A stretch of DNA of 64,000 nucleotides from NCBI GenBank assembly GCA_030704615.1, contig CM060733.1:26908001-26972000 (forward strand). Reading direction: 5' to 3'. Shown in pieces: positions 1 through 11,875 of this stretch. The position numbers and the translations under genes are program-made. Position 1 is the stretch's first letter. Every line of letters starts with the position of its first letter. The DNA comes from Takakia lepidozioides. Lineage: Eukaryota > Streptophyta > Takakiopsida > Takakiales > Takakiaceae. Below the pieces are notes generated by a model. That model was not told where the DNA came from and did no database searches. It saw nothing but the letters and a program-made list of their open reading frames with translations.

Positions 1-780
1 CAAACTCTGGTTACACTCCATATTTTCTCATCCCCAGCCAATGGTGGGACAATCAAGGCCAGAGTCTGTTATCTTACAGAAACCTTTGCTCTTCTGGGGC
101 TCTTTAAAAGCGTAGAAGTTACTTGCAGTTCCAAGCTCATGGTTATGTGATGTTCAATCCTCGTTGTTGCTGAAAACAACAAATGAGTCGAGAACCACTC
201 CAACGAGATCTCCCGGCAAGTGATTCGTAATTCCGTGTTTAAACTGCAGAAAGCAACCTTTCCAGCACACGGTAATGCAAATGAAGATTTAGTATCTGTG
301 AAGTAGCATGGAACTCCGAGTCAGTCCCCTTCGTTTGGTCTTCGTTTGGTCTTCGAACAGCAAACGAAGTTGAGTACATTACAGACAGCAACACGTATTC
401 TAAAGCTTGGAATCAATATATACGCATGCATCTCATGAGAATCTCATTAGGTGTTCATGAGGGACTTATCTGCTAAATCCGGCAATGTCCCATGCTTTTC
501 AGTTGCCATGTACGGTGTTCGAAGTCTGTGTCTTTGCCCAAGCAAATAATGAGCACTGTCAGACTGGGTTCCGAATGGTCTGGGGCTTACATAAAGCTCG
601 AATTCTTGTACAAGTAAACTGCAGTGGGTTTGGACGTGTAGTATTCTCATTGAAGGCCTCTTTCTTGATTTCTTATCGTAGTCGAGGCCGTGTCATCAAG
701 AGAGGGTGTGTCCAGTTGACAGAGTCAAGTTTGTTGAAGGCAAGAGGAAATTGCGGCATCATCTACAACAACGGGCTTGC
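1..780. other. Gene-free 5' edge
   Basis: I see no supported gene here. The open frames on both strands do not resemble a family I know and show no consistent splice structure. The part nearest 780 is the likely 3' untranslated side of the F-box gene that follows on the minus strand. Confidence 0.5.
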
Positions 781-936
781 CTACAGCACAGTATCCAAGC
801 TAGGTGTAAACACCAACCCAGCAGCATGTAAGAACTTGCCATGCAGAGAGCTTGCAGGCACTTCGACTTCCTGCCAGATGTGTTGAGACAGATCATAAAC
901 CACCATACTGAACCATGTAGAAGTGGTCAAGTTCAT
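781..936 (-). pseudogene. In-frame 3' remainder of the F-box gene beyond the stop
   Basis: There are 51 sense codons and a TAG in the same frame as the F-box gene, directly after its TAG stop. The peptide VVYDLSQHIWQEVEVP followed by a LVFTPSLDTVL end resembles the last blade and C-terminus of F-box/kelch proteins. This makes the upstream stop look secondary rather than original. Confidence 0.65.
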
Positions 937-1890
937 CTAGATTCGCCCGTTATGTGCAACACAACAATCGACAGTCATACATTCTGACGAGGCATTCAGT
1001 GCGTAAGGCAACTTTGACACCAGTATCCAACTTTCTGTTGCTGTCGGATTGAATGCATGTATGTTTATCAGTATAGTGTAGTCATGCCATTGCTTTGCCA
1101 CCATGAAAACCTTCCGCCCATCAGTAACAAGTAGTGGTAGTTGATAGCAGTTTTGAAACACATACCGAGTGTCCCCCCATTCCCCACTTCTGACATCGTA
1201 GATAATCACCTCGACTGACATGGATTCGTGGCTGAACTGACACATGCAATACAACAATCCATCACTGAAAACTCTCCCATGCATGTGATACATTCCAGTG
1301 AAGCAAAGCTGTGAAGGCGGTCTGCCAGTCTCCTTCCAAGAACATGATGCAGAATCATACACCTCTGTTCTTGTGATATCATCAAGCGCATTGTTCCATG
1401 TCTTTAACACCCGTATGACCTTAAATTGTCCTAGTATTGGATCCAGCACCAAGGTGATGAATAATCCCCTAAAATGACTGTTGAGCCCATCAGGAAGCTG
1501 TCTCCACACCTTCGTCAATGGATTCCAGATGAACACCGTTTGAGACTCCCTTAAAAAGAGACACAAGAGACCTCCTGTTGTAGCTGGACAAGATAATGCC
1601 TGATTCCCTACTTGATTGAGCAACTGAACAGGAACAGACGGCATGGCATGCCACTCATTATCTGTCAAGCTGTAAGTTATGTAATCCTTGTGATGGTAAT
1701 CCCTAGGAAACAAGAGACAACAGTGGCCCTTGGGTATCGCAGCCCAAAACCTCATAAAGTCTTCAGAGAGAACGATGGAACTATATCTCTTGCAAACTGT
1801 TAGAAAGCGGAAAAGACTTGCCAGGGGCAGCCGTGCCAACACATGATGGATCAAATCCTCAGGAAACACACCACACACTCTTTCGTCCAT
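937..1890 (-). CDS. F-box protein (kelch/galactose-oxidase-like type), prematurely stopped
   Basis: This is a single-exon frame of 317 codons. The N-terminus (about residues 8-50) is an F-box: it begins with FPEDLIHHVLARLPLASL and includes the CKRYSSIV segment. F-box proteins bind SKP1 and bring substrates to an SCF ubiquitin ligase. The rest has the spaced aromatic pattern of plant F-box-associated beta-propeller regions (FIWNPLTKVWRQLP, VYDSASCSWKETGRPP, IYDVRSGEWGD). The frame ends in TAG at 937-939 (HNGRI-stop). The same frame then continues for 51 sense codons to a second stop at 781-783, and that part still looks like the propeller (MVVYDLSQHIWQEVEVP). The intact protein would be near 369 residues, closer to the family norm. 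The substrate is unknown. It is either a truncated allele or a consensus error. Confidence 0.82.
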   Translation of the reverse strand: MDERVCGVFPEDLIHHVLARLPLASLFRFLTVCKRYSSIVLSEDFMRFWAAIPKGHCCLLFPRDYHHKDYITYSLTDNEWHAMPSVPVQLLNQVGNQALSCPATTGGLLCLFLRESQTVFIWNPLTKVWRQLPDGLNSHFRGLFITLVLDPILGQFKVIRVLKTWNNALDDITRTEVYDSASCSWKETGRPPSQLCFTGMYHMHGRVFSDGLLYCMCQFSHESMSVEVIIYDVRSGEWGDTRYVFQNCYQLPLLVTDGRKVFMVAKQWHDYTILINIHAFNPTATESWILVSKLPYALNASSECMTVDCCVAHNGRI

Positions 1891-3826
1891 GCAAGCTTCA
1901 GTTATCGTGCTTCTTACTGATATTCAATCAACCTCGCTGGCTTTGATCTGGTATGATGCTATTGCCTACAAAAAGCCTAAGCCACCCCACATTATCAACC
2001 TGAGACTTCACCTGGTTGCGGGAATTCTAGAGACAAAAGACTATAAAGAGTTGGAGAAAAACCAACCTTGAACTAAGATGTAAGGATTTCAGAGCAACGG
2101 GATGGAATGTTTATTTGTTATGAAGGGGCAATGAAGTCTTTTGATAAGTAAACCGGACAGGTAGTGTTCGGAAGAGGTTCCTTGAGCTGTTTCCTTGGTC
2201 GTAAGTACCCGCCACATGATGTTCTCCCGATGTTCTCTTTCTACCTTTCTAGATCTACTTACCTCTTCGAATCTGCAAAGTTGCATGCAAATAGGTGTCA
2301 GGAGTCATAGTCCAGCGCAGGTAGCGCTTTTGAAGCTGGCTATTGCTTTTCTAACTTCAGCTAGACCTTCGTATGCGATTGCAGCGGGCATCGAACCAGG
2401 CTGCATACGAAGCGGCCCTACAACTGCGCGAGAAGTTGCCTAGGTAGAACAGGAAGCCTTTTGGAGACAGTAGAGCATTGTGTTTTGTACTTTCCCCTCT
2501 CCTATCAGGCCTGGAAAATCTCTCGAAAATCTCCCTTCAATTCTATTCCAATTGGTTCTCCTTTCCTATTCCGTTCTCCCCTTCCTTATTCTTAACTTTC
2601 ATTCTGGTTCATGATGGAAAATCTACCCAGTTTGGGTACGTTGAGGGCGCATACCCTTTGGCCCAGCTCTACAATCAAGATGCACTTTTATCTTTGACAA
2701 TGCCTACCCTTGCCTGAGATCTGTCTTGTTTAAGATCTACATGGAGCTGTTGACTGAGGGTAGGAAGGCATGGAAGGAGTTGATTGCAACTCTTCCAAAA
2801 TTCTCTTAACGCAGGGTCGCTAAACTTTTCACTGATTTCGACTCCATTTGGGGCAAAGACAGCATCCTCTGCACCAAAAGTTCTTCTACAAGGATTGAAT
2901 GGACCATCGAGCCCCCACAAGGAATTGCAGCTCGATTAACTCTAGGACCTCCCCCACGGACGCGGAGATCAACTGGCGTCATAAGAAGATTATGAATTGC
3001 AAGTTGTAGTTACAGCTGCTGTATACATCTCTAACGCAAGCGGTAGTTCCCTTCTTAGTTCTGATCCTGGCTCCTTCGGTCTGCCTTCTATGCGCTCTTT
3101 TCCTGTCACTCGTCTTTCTTTGCTTCTCTAAATCTTTTATTCAGTCTAAACTATTTTTTGGTCATCGCCTTCAGCAGGATCCTCTATATTCCTGGGCAGC
3201 TTTGTGGGCCATTTGAAATAACCTTAATGTTGGAGTTACAGTACTGATGAAAATCCAACTGATGGGCTATGGAACCGGGTTGATTGTACTGTTATTCTAG
3301 TTACATCTAGTTGTGGCTATATACAGGCTTATTTTTGTTTACAGTGAGATTCTTAAGAATTTAGTTGGACTTGACAGGCTTGCTATGTGATGCACAGATT
3401 CTTGCTCAAGAGGATGATTGTAGTCTTGTTCAGCAAGCCCTTGTTGCTGAGATATGTAGACGCATAGCAAGATGTGCACACACAATTTCATTCAGCCAAG
3501 TACACATGCAAAGAACACCCAAAGAGTCCGAGCCCACAACTTAAATAGCTTGAATAACATGATGAGCACTGCGTTCTCGGAGTGGCTGCCCGAATGTCAG
3601 CACCTCAGCATCACGTTGGCATGCACATCAGCCCCTCCCAATTTCTAATCTAGCTGTTACAATAAGATCCAAGTAGAATCAGGACTTCGCAACTCTTCAT
3701 AAATTATCTACTGAAAAGGAGCGCTGACAAACAAGCGCACTACCTAAAAATAGACTAATAGCCCAAAAGATTCAAAGAAAGAGATGCAGCTTTAGGGCAC
3801 TTAGGAGTTCGACGTGTTATCCCGGC
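1891..3826. other. Intergenic region between the F-box and BAHD genes
   Basis: I recognise no gene here. A perfect 10-base inverted repeat lies at 2367-2376 and 2403-2412 (CTTCGTATGC / GCATACGAAG, loop of 26 bases). The 3' flank of the BAHD gene occupies the right end. Confidence 0.5.
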
Positions 3827-5474
3827 CTATTCAAGTTTGACAGCGATGACAGATGATACACAAGAGATAAAGTCTAGATCTTCCTGCAGTCTCTTTGCAG
3901 CATCATGAGGCAGTTTGAAGTTTATTTCTACTGTGCCATCCTTGTGCAGTGGTAGAAAATCGATCATGGGAGTGGGGGGAGCCTTTTTGTAGTATAAGGG
4001 AGTATGGGCAAAAGCAGGGCCCCATCCGAAGTCACAATGTTCAAGACTTGGGAACTGAGTCGAACCTGCTGTAAACACATCAGTTAACGGTCGAACATCA
4101 TTGACAAAGAACCATTCCTTTTTCTCTTTCTCCATCATCGTAAAACAGGACTTGATGTGTTGAGCGGTGAGATCTGCAATCGTCTTGTGCAGCAGGTTTG
4201 CAGCATATGAGATACTATTTCCCAAAAGCTTTCCTACGGTGCTTACTGCCACTGCGTCAAGGAGTGCATTTCCAAAATAATTCTTAGAGAGTTCTGGCCA
4301 CCGTTTCCTGCAATCGACGATATTGAAGTATCGAGTTTCCTCCGTATCGGCAAGCAATCGTGCCCGGGTAATGGCCCTCCAGACATGTGCACTGATCACT
4401 ACATAAGTACTGTACGTAGACCCACCTGGTGAATCCTGCAATGCTTTCTCTTTGAGCTTCTTTTGCATCGGCAGATCAAAAAAAATGTGCAAAGTTGTTG
4501 GGTCTCGGGCACGAGGTGCATGAGGACCCTTTGGAACCTCGACGAAAGGATTACCCAACAACGGTACTTTCTTGGTGAAAGCCTTAAGAACGGTGTCTGT
4601 CCAATCTGAGTTGTCTGACTCTGCCAATCTGATTACATTCGCTCGCGAGCTAAAATTGGGAGGAAGGGAGATCCGTTCCCCACGGGCGACCTCTGCCCAT
4701 GACTTGATCAATTGCCACATTGTCATTCCATCTGCGATTCCATGGAAGAAGGCATAACCAACTACATAGCCGCCACACTTGAGATGAGTGACCTGCGTTC
4801 AAAGGAATCGATGTCGCTCAAAACTCGAAGTGGGTCACATTGCCCTCAAAAGTGCTAAGCTCATGTGATCATTGCCTTCACACCTGAAATTATAGAAGCC
4901 ATTTATTGACGTGTACAGATATAGGAAGCTCACCTGGGCGCCAAAAAGAGGGCCGCTGGTATGCCAGGTACCAAGGTCCTTCAAATCGAAGGGGATCGCT
5001 TGGGCAAAGTGTTGATACATGTCAGCCATGTTGTAATTACTTAGCTCCCGCACAGTGATGGGAGCTGAAGCCTCAACAAACTCCACCCCTGCGTCGTTAC
5101 AGTCCACGACTGTCTCCCCATCTTCCTCTTGTACACACCTGCCTGCATGACATGTCAAGGTCTCTCAACTCGTAGTTTCCCCGAAGCCTAGATACCAAAG
5201 CTGACACGACAGACAGGGTGGATATTTTACCTGCAAGTGGGTAGTAGTATGCCAGCGCTCTTGAGAGACTCTCCCTTAGTCTCTCATTGAACTGCTCCAC
5301 ACTGAGGTCTTCTTGAGCGCATGCATCGAACAGCAGCACGCGTCGGAGGGGAGGAACCTTTATCATGCGGAGATCAAAGCTTGTAAGTTGGAGCCGCTTC
5401 AACTCCCGGCTGTCGTGAGGACGTTGCGTGGGAACCACCATGGTTTTTGACAGGACAGTCACTTCCACGTCCAT
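3827..5474 (-). CDS. BAHD-family acyltransferase (HCT-like)
   Basis: BAHD enzymes move an acyl group from a CoA thioester to an alcohol or amine in plant phenolic, wax and polymer metabolism, usually in the cytosol. Three exons read cleanly on the minus strand: 5474-5231, 5142-4934 and 4792-3827, with phases joining as YYPLA-G-RCVQEEDGE and GPLFGAQ-VTHLKCGG. The product has 472 residues, normal for the family. The catalytic HXXXD motif is HGIAD at residues 168-172 and the structural DFGWG motif is at 405-409. Both are intact, as are YYPLAG and HVWRAITRAR. The start MDVEVTVL at 5474 fits the family; an in-frame ATG 21 bases upstream (5495) would add seven residues. The acceptor substrate cannot be read from sequence. 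Hydroxycinnamoyl transferase or a related clade is possible. No lesion is seen. Confidence 0.93.
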
Positions 5475-5495
5475 TTTAAATAGTGTCAACTTCAC

Positions 5496-8400
5496 CGAGA
5501 CTCTCGCTCCGGCCCTCGAAAGTTTGTGGACTTAGTGAGCTACGTGAAAGCTGGGTAGAAATCCAGAGCCAAAGAGTAAGAAATCGATTGAAGATCAATC
5601 ATATCAATGCTGATCGATCACGAGTCAGGAAGCAGAGTCAGCTGGAGCTGGAATCCACGAACCTCAGGTAAGTGTATAGTTCAACCGACCTGTGAACATC
5701 AGAGGAACTTTGAACGGCAAGTGCGCATCGCAGCCTCCTGCACTGCAGCAAATCGGGACGCAGGGGGGCTCCCTCAGAAAGGTGGTAGGAGTATGCGAAA
5801 ACCTCCTTTCATATATACCGCCTTGAAGCTCTGGCGTTTGATGGAGGTTGGGACGTGCAGCGCGAGGCGCAGCTGAACCGGGTGGGTTATTAGTGTTTCA
5901 GATCATGAAGGTCCCTTTTCACTAAGTCCCATGACACATCGAGTGGTCCTCGAGTACGTTTCGATTAGCGTAGTCAGATACGTAAAGCTCAATAAATAGT
6001 CAAGTTAATGTAACTCATGAGTAGTTTGACTGAATAATCAGTAAAGTGAAAGATGACGTGCACCTTTTGGGCACCATTCGTTCCTGTACAGCTTGCCATG
6101 CTTTGCAGCTTTTTCATTCACCGATAGATGAAAAAATTGCAAGAAAGAAGCTGAATGCGGTGAGTGGAGGCGCATGACTTAGAATTTTTCTAAGATGCCT
6201 CCCATGTCTTGGAAAGATTTTCCAAATTTCTTCCTTTGTATTTTCCAAGATCTTATTGAGTAGAATTTCATGACCATGGACCTTGCAGGGAATTCCATGT
6301 AAAGTTCCACGTGTGCCACTTCTTAGGCTGGAAAATCTTTATGCTAGGGAAGGCCCTGTTGGAGGGCGTTCCTGACTTTCGGGCCTTAACCTTGAACTAA
6401 CGATGTCGGGGCCTCAAAACGAGAAACGCCCTCCCTTAGACATGAATGAAAAGGTAGAGGGAACAGGAGGGGAACAACAACGCGGGGAAGACGTATGTGG
6501 GAAGGCCCCGATCATATGCATGGATGAAGTGCGTGTCTTGGATCTTTGACGTATGAACCGCGTCAGCCGCTCCTTGCAAGTGGCAATTCTATGTTGTGGC
6601 AAGTTGGCATTGCTTTGGTGTGATTCGCACACAATGTGGAGAGCTATCTTGTCTCTCTACTTCTTAGTGTCTCTCTCCCATTTCTTGGATTGTGAGTTGT
6701 GTGAGTTTGAGATATTGACAGAAGAGAAAGGTGCCGAGAGCTAGAGCTTGACAGCTGGTAGAGTTCAGGTGTAATGGTGCTCCTCAATGCACCTCCCCCT
6801 GCACTGGCACATCTTGCCAAAGAGGCGGTTGTGAACGGAACATGGGCAAAAAAGCTTGGGGGCCAACAACAAGTAAGTGGCTGAATTGGTTAGGACTTTA
6901 AACGAGGATTACCTACTTAGTATTGAAACGCCATAAGCGTGTTGTTTGCCCCTCTATCCTACAACTTGTAAACTTTAGACCTATACTTGTGGCGCAGACA
7001 AGCTACAAATTTACCCAGCTAGGTTGAGCAAAAGGAGGAAGGCGATCATTGTGGCTTCTCTAGCCAAGTGAATGCAATGCTGAGGAACAATATGTGGTCC
7101 GATTTCTCTGCATCTTCCGATACTCCAAATTTTTGTCTAGTTTGGGGAGCTATTTGATAATATTGCAAAGAGTGGTTGTTGGTACAAATGAGGGGCAACC
7201 CTCTAACCAATATCCTTATGTGATTTTAATCTTATGTCTATGCTTGAATATTGTTATGTATCTAGGTATCAATGGATATAAGTTGGGTTTGGTCATGAAG
7301 AGGTTGTATTAGAGTTTGTTAGCAAGTCGTTTGGATAGAGAGTCAATTGGTAAGCTTGTGTTTTGGAACCTTTCCAGTTCACCTGATGTTTGTTTGCAAA
7401 TTAGGGATGGTGCAATATAGCTCTCTGTGGGTGTGAGGCAACTTGTTTTTAGTACCTATTCCACTAGTTGATGCAAATTTCTGTCATTTTGTAATCGACA
7501 TCGAATTGTGATAAGATGATAGCCTCTACCTTAGCCCATTTTGATAAAAAAATGGCAAGAAATTCAGATCGATTTGGTATGTATGTAGCAGAACCCTATG
7601 CCTCCTTGTTCTCATAAGAGTGACATATAGCAGTGAGCTAATCCAAAAACACATGCCTCTCTACTGCAATATGACAATAGTGTGACAGGAAATAGTGCAG
7701 GTAAAAGCACTGCACGTTGTCCTTCCCTACTTTCCCCCTTTCATACGCTATGTCCCAAAGGACACAGAGACCATGTGACACATTAGGGATGTAGTACATG
7801 GTTGGCTCCAGAGCGCAACGTCGTGCCCTCCTCATTTGCAAACCGGGTGGCCCTAAATCTTGGTTGTCAAATATGCTCAAGGGGGTGATTAGCGTGCATA
7901 TCCTCAATATGTGTGGTCTACCTATCACTTAGCAACAGTTCCAAGGGTTAAAGATCCTATACATAGCTGGTAGAAAGCCACAATATTTGTTTAAAACCCT
8001 ATGAAGTAATGCTAAAATCAGATCTACGTATATTGAAAAACATGTTTTGCAATAGACTTAGTATCCTTGCAACCTCTCATATCCCCGAAAGTACCAAGCA
8101 CGATATCGGCCTTGCTAATTAATTTGGCGGACACGGTGTGTGTTCCCAACACCTACATATTCATCCACTACCTATTGCAATATAGGCACGTAGATAGCAA
8201 TAAAAGGCGCCCTTTGATAAGGATCGTCGGGATGTACAAGCCTTGGGCAACCAACTCCTGAAATGAATTCTTGTAGGACCAAATGATTTTTTTCCCAAAG
8301 AAGCCTCTACCAGTGCTCGATCCTCTATACATAATTCTCTTTAAAACATTCAACAAACAACAATAAATATAAATGACAAGACGTTCAAGGTAGGGTCAAA

Positions 8401-9721
8401 TATCACATGGAACCCTCTTAAACCACAGTTGAAAAGGCAAAGACAATATAGAAACAGTTAGCCAATTGTATAATACTGTACCTGATTATGAACAGAAGCA
8501 CCTACAAGAAAGACATTCCGTGTATGTGGCCGTGCCTCCTCCATGAATCTGCAAATGAAGGCATGCTTTGATGCAAACTCGGAGCGCGCTCGTAATCGTA
8601 ATGGGGCTCCAAATCCTGAACTGAACGGCTCAAAATGGTCTCATGTTGTTTATCTGAAGCTACTCTTGCATAAACCACATAATGAGAGGCATCATCAATA
8701 TCTCCACGAACTTGAAATTTATACATTGATAGTTTGTCATAGGCTGTAAAACGCACCAAGATTAACATAGACCTTGAGAAATGATATGAAACTCTTTGCC
8801 CCCCCCTCCCAAAAAATAAAAAAACTAACAATACATGTGAAAGCAACTCGAAACTTGATGAATACAACACATATGCACTCAAACTCACAGTCAATATGTC
8901 AAAGTGCCATGGGCACAGTGACGTTGTATTGCCGTTGGGTCAAGGGCGATGCCCACCGTCATCTTTATAATGGGCACATGTCAAACAGAAGAGAAACTAT
9001 ATCGAACATGACTTCGGATATCCAATTTTGAATTGACAGTACAGATACAGAATGAAAATCCAAGGGGGAAGGGACTCATACCTGATAACACATGCAATGA
9101 TCTTGCAATCTTCCTCCGAGGGATCATAACGTCAAGTTGCGCAAGGGTAGCTTTGACATGCCTTATCCCCCAGTTTGCTCTGTGCTCCCTAATTGGAAGG
9201 AATGTCTGAACTTCTCAAACAACTCTGCCATTGTGAAGAGATCAAATACCTTCAATTTGTATCCCAACGCCTTTGTCAACAGTCTCTTGACTTGTCTGGC
9301 AATGCAATGTTCAGTGCTTCCACAATTCTTTTGAAATGAACTCACGCAACATCCTCTGGACATATTCCACCATATCAGCTACAGGCTATATATTCGACTC
9401 TTCCATACCTTTTTGGTGGAACTTGCAGCTCTTACATTCTACAAAACCGCAACACAACAGACCACATTCAGGGGAAATTCGGAGGTTTCAAGATATGAGT
9501 ATTGTGTTTGATTCCCTTCAATGAGGTTATCAACGAGGGCTTGAAAAGTATGATTCAAGATCTCCAACAATGGCTTCCGGGAAATCTTATTCATTTCGAT
9601 CAATGTTATGATATTAACGTGCATATTGTGAAGAATCTAGAAAAATATGGGTTCCCCAAAGAGAACACATTCCAAGCGGCAAGCCTTCTACAAGATTATA
9701 GAAACATAACATTTTAGCTAA
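5496..9721. other. Gene-poor region upstream of the BAHD gene
   Basis: I can support no complete gene. Two isolated exon-like stretches are noted. One is plus-strand at about 6774-6868 (VLLNAPPPALAHLAKE..., followed by a GTAAGT donor). The other is minus-strand at about 8503-8753 (83 open codons after a TTTTACAG acceptor, ending before GTAGGTGC). Neither could be joined to other exons or matched to a family. The rest looks like decayed AT-rich repeat DNA. The first several hundred bases presumably contain the BAHD promoter. Confidence 0.4.
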
Positions 9722-11072
9722 CCAGTGTTGGACTGATCTATAGGTGAAGGACATGTATATATATTGGTATAGATACCAGACCCACCTGATATCATTTGGG
9801 AGAATACTTGATCATATAGCATACCATGCTGATATCAGTTTTTTCATACTAGCCACAATACTAGTACTCCCCAGCCGTCTTCCTCATTTACTATGTGTAC
9901 TATACTAATTTATGTGTACATGTGCCTACGTACTTGTGATGATGTAGATTTACTTCTTTATGTGTATTTTATTTGTTGTCATTTGATACTTGCTATTTCA
10001 TAAACCTGTAATTCAAGATGGCTTCGAGTGATACCAGAGTTGATACCTCATACGAGCTGGTTTTGTGGTCATGATACTCCTACTCGTATCAATATTTGGG
10101 GAAAAATACGTCCACCATTAAAGTTAGGCCACTTTGTTGAGCTCGTGCCCAGTTTACTCAGACTCGTGCCCATTTTATTGGACTTAACAATAGGCTCAAA
10201 CTGCCCACCAAAGCCGCATGTGGGGATTTATCAGAGGGTCAAAGAGGGCGGGACTTACGGATAACTTTATTATATAGACCAGATTGGTATGAAAGTTTTG
10301 TAATCCGTTTGGTACGAGGACCAGAATGGTATGTAAACTTGACACCAGTCCAACACTGGAACTAGCGTGAAAGATTCTCATCTTAGTATTTGCACATCAG
10401 TATGTGTATTAGTGTAGTATATAGTGAGGGTTAGTAGCGGGTTCGTAGCGGGTCCGTGTAAGCCTAAGCTTGACGTTCATTTAATTGGTCTTGGACGTAT
10501 TAAACAGGTTCTAGACACATTAAACATGATGATTAATGTTTAAGGATGATGGCTTTTAAGTTGGATGAAAACAAACACGTGTCATTACCAACCACATGGA
10601 TGATGGAAGATAAATCGCCATTAATATCTAACCTAAAGTGTGTGTGGTCAACCTGGATAATTGTTATGCTCCAAGAGTATAGACTCTATAATAATTAGGC
10701 AATTATATCAAATAGCAGTAAAACAGGTTGAAATTTCATAACGTAACAATTTAAATTTTAACATTAATAATTGAAACGGCCATTTAAATAGTTCAAATGA
10801 TAAATTCAATATTCAAATGGGTCATTTGGACTATTCAAATGGTCATTTCAATATTTTGAATTTGAATACTAGTACATTTTTTTTTTAATTATTATTTAAA
10901 AAACCATATCCGAGTTCATATTTCCAGGTTATTGACATTGCTCATATCCGGATTGATTTTGTTTTTCAAAAAACCACCTATTCATACCAGATTCTACTTG
11001 AAATTGAGGGCTGCATTATTGGAAAACCTACCTGCCTTAAAAAAAATAGCACGTATACCATACCAACACTGG
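9722..11072. mobile_element. Candidate non-autonomous DNA transposon (hAT-like termini)
   Basis: CCAGTGTTGGACTG at 9722-9735 is repeated exactly in inverted orientation at 10346-10359, enclosing about 640 bases. A third related end, CCAACACTGG, lies at 11063-11072. On the opposite strand it reads AACACCAGTGTTGG, so an outer element to 11072 is also possible. CAGTGTTGG-type ends are common in hAT-family elements, which is why I suggest that class. The interior is AT-rich with no transposase frame. I could not find a clean 8-base target duplication, so the borders and class are tentative. Confidence 0.45.
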
Positions 11073-11400
11073 TGTTAACCTTACTTAACTGAGTGTGTCA
11101 CCAACTTTAGGGGTTGTTATTCATGGAGGTGATTTGTTAGTGGCCAGAATGGATGGATTACTCCTTATCTGATCCAACTAGTTTAGAGGTGTATATTGAA
11201 TCAATTACAGAGTTGTTTTAACAAAGAGGAGAGTAGGTATTCAATAACAAATAAGAAATAACACTCTTTTTGTCATTCTTAGTGTATATGTTTACAGAGT
11301 AAGAAAATCATAACATTTATGAGCGGCTCTGCGACAAGAGGCCATGTCCTTTGGTGATTTTGTGGTTGTTGGTTTATACCTTTTCTAGGGCTTCATGAAT
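10440..11400. other. AT-rich gene-free DNA with reiterated TTCAAATG
   Basis: No gene is seen. Around 10780-10860 the motif TTCAAATG and its variants recur several times (AGTTCAAATGATAAATTC, ATTCAAATGGGTCATTTG), giving short direct and inverted repeats in very AT-rich DNA. Confidence 0.5.
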
Positions 11401-11407
11401 CATGCCC

Positions 11408-11875
11408 ATCAACCCTCCATAGACTAGGCTTAATGGATAAGCCTCTAGTTCTCTCGCTAAAGATGTCTCCACAATGCCTCTATCCCTTGCGGGTCCCATC
11501 AACCCTCTAAAGACTAGTCTCTCTCTCTCTAGGCTTAATGGATGAGCCTAGTTCTCCGTTCTCTACCTAGCTCCGCCAAGGCAAGAAGCCTCCACAATGC
11601 CTCTATCCATTGCGGGTCCCATCAACCTTCTAAAGACTAGGGGGGCTCTCTCTCTCTATATAGGCTTAATGGATGAGCCTAGTTCTCCATTCTCTGCCTA
11701 GCTCCGCCTAGGCAAGAAGCCTCCACAACGCCTCTACCCATTGCGGGTCCATCAACCCTCTATAGACTAAGCTCTTTCTCTCTCTCTAGGCTTAATGGAT
11801 AAGCCTAGTTCTCCGTTCTCTGCCTAGCTCCGCCTAGGCAAGAAGTCTCCACAATGCCTCTATCCCTTACGGGAC
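11408..11875. repeat. Four-copy tandem repeat of about 90-130 bp units
   Basis: Units start at 11408, 11498, 11621 and 11751. Each runs ATCAACCCTC-TA-AGACTAG, a CT-rich tract, AGGCTTAATGGATRAGCC, TAGTTCTCCGTTCTCT, CTAGCTCCGCCTAGGCAAG, TCCACAATGCCTCTATCC and TTGCGGGTCCC. Units 2-4 are 123-130 bases and closely similar. Unit 1 is shorter (90) because it lacks the CT tract and part of the CTAGCTCCGCC block. The CT microsatellite inside the unit differs in length between copies. Confidence 0.9.

Noticed and set aside
485-886. 133-codon plus-strand frame
   Set aside because: It is antisense to the F-box gene's 3' remainder and its downstream region; no recognisable domain.
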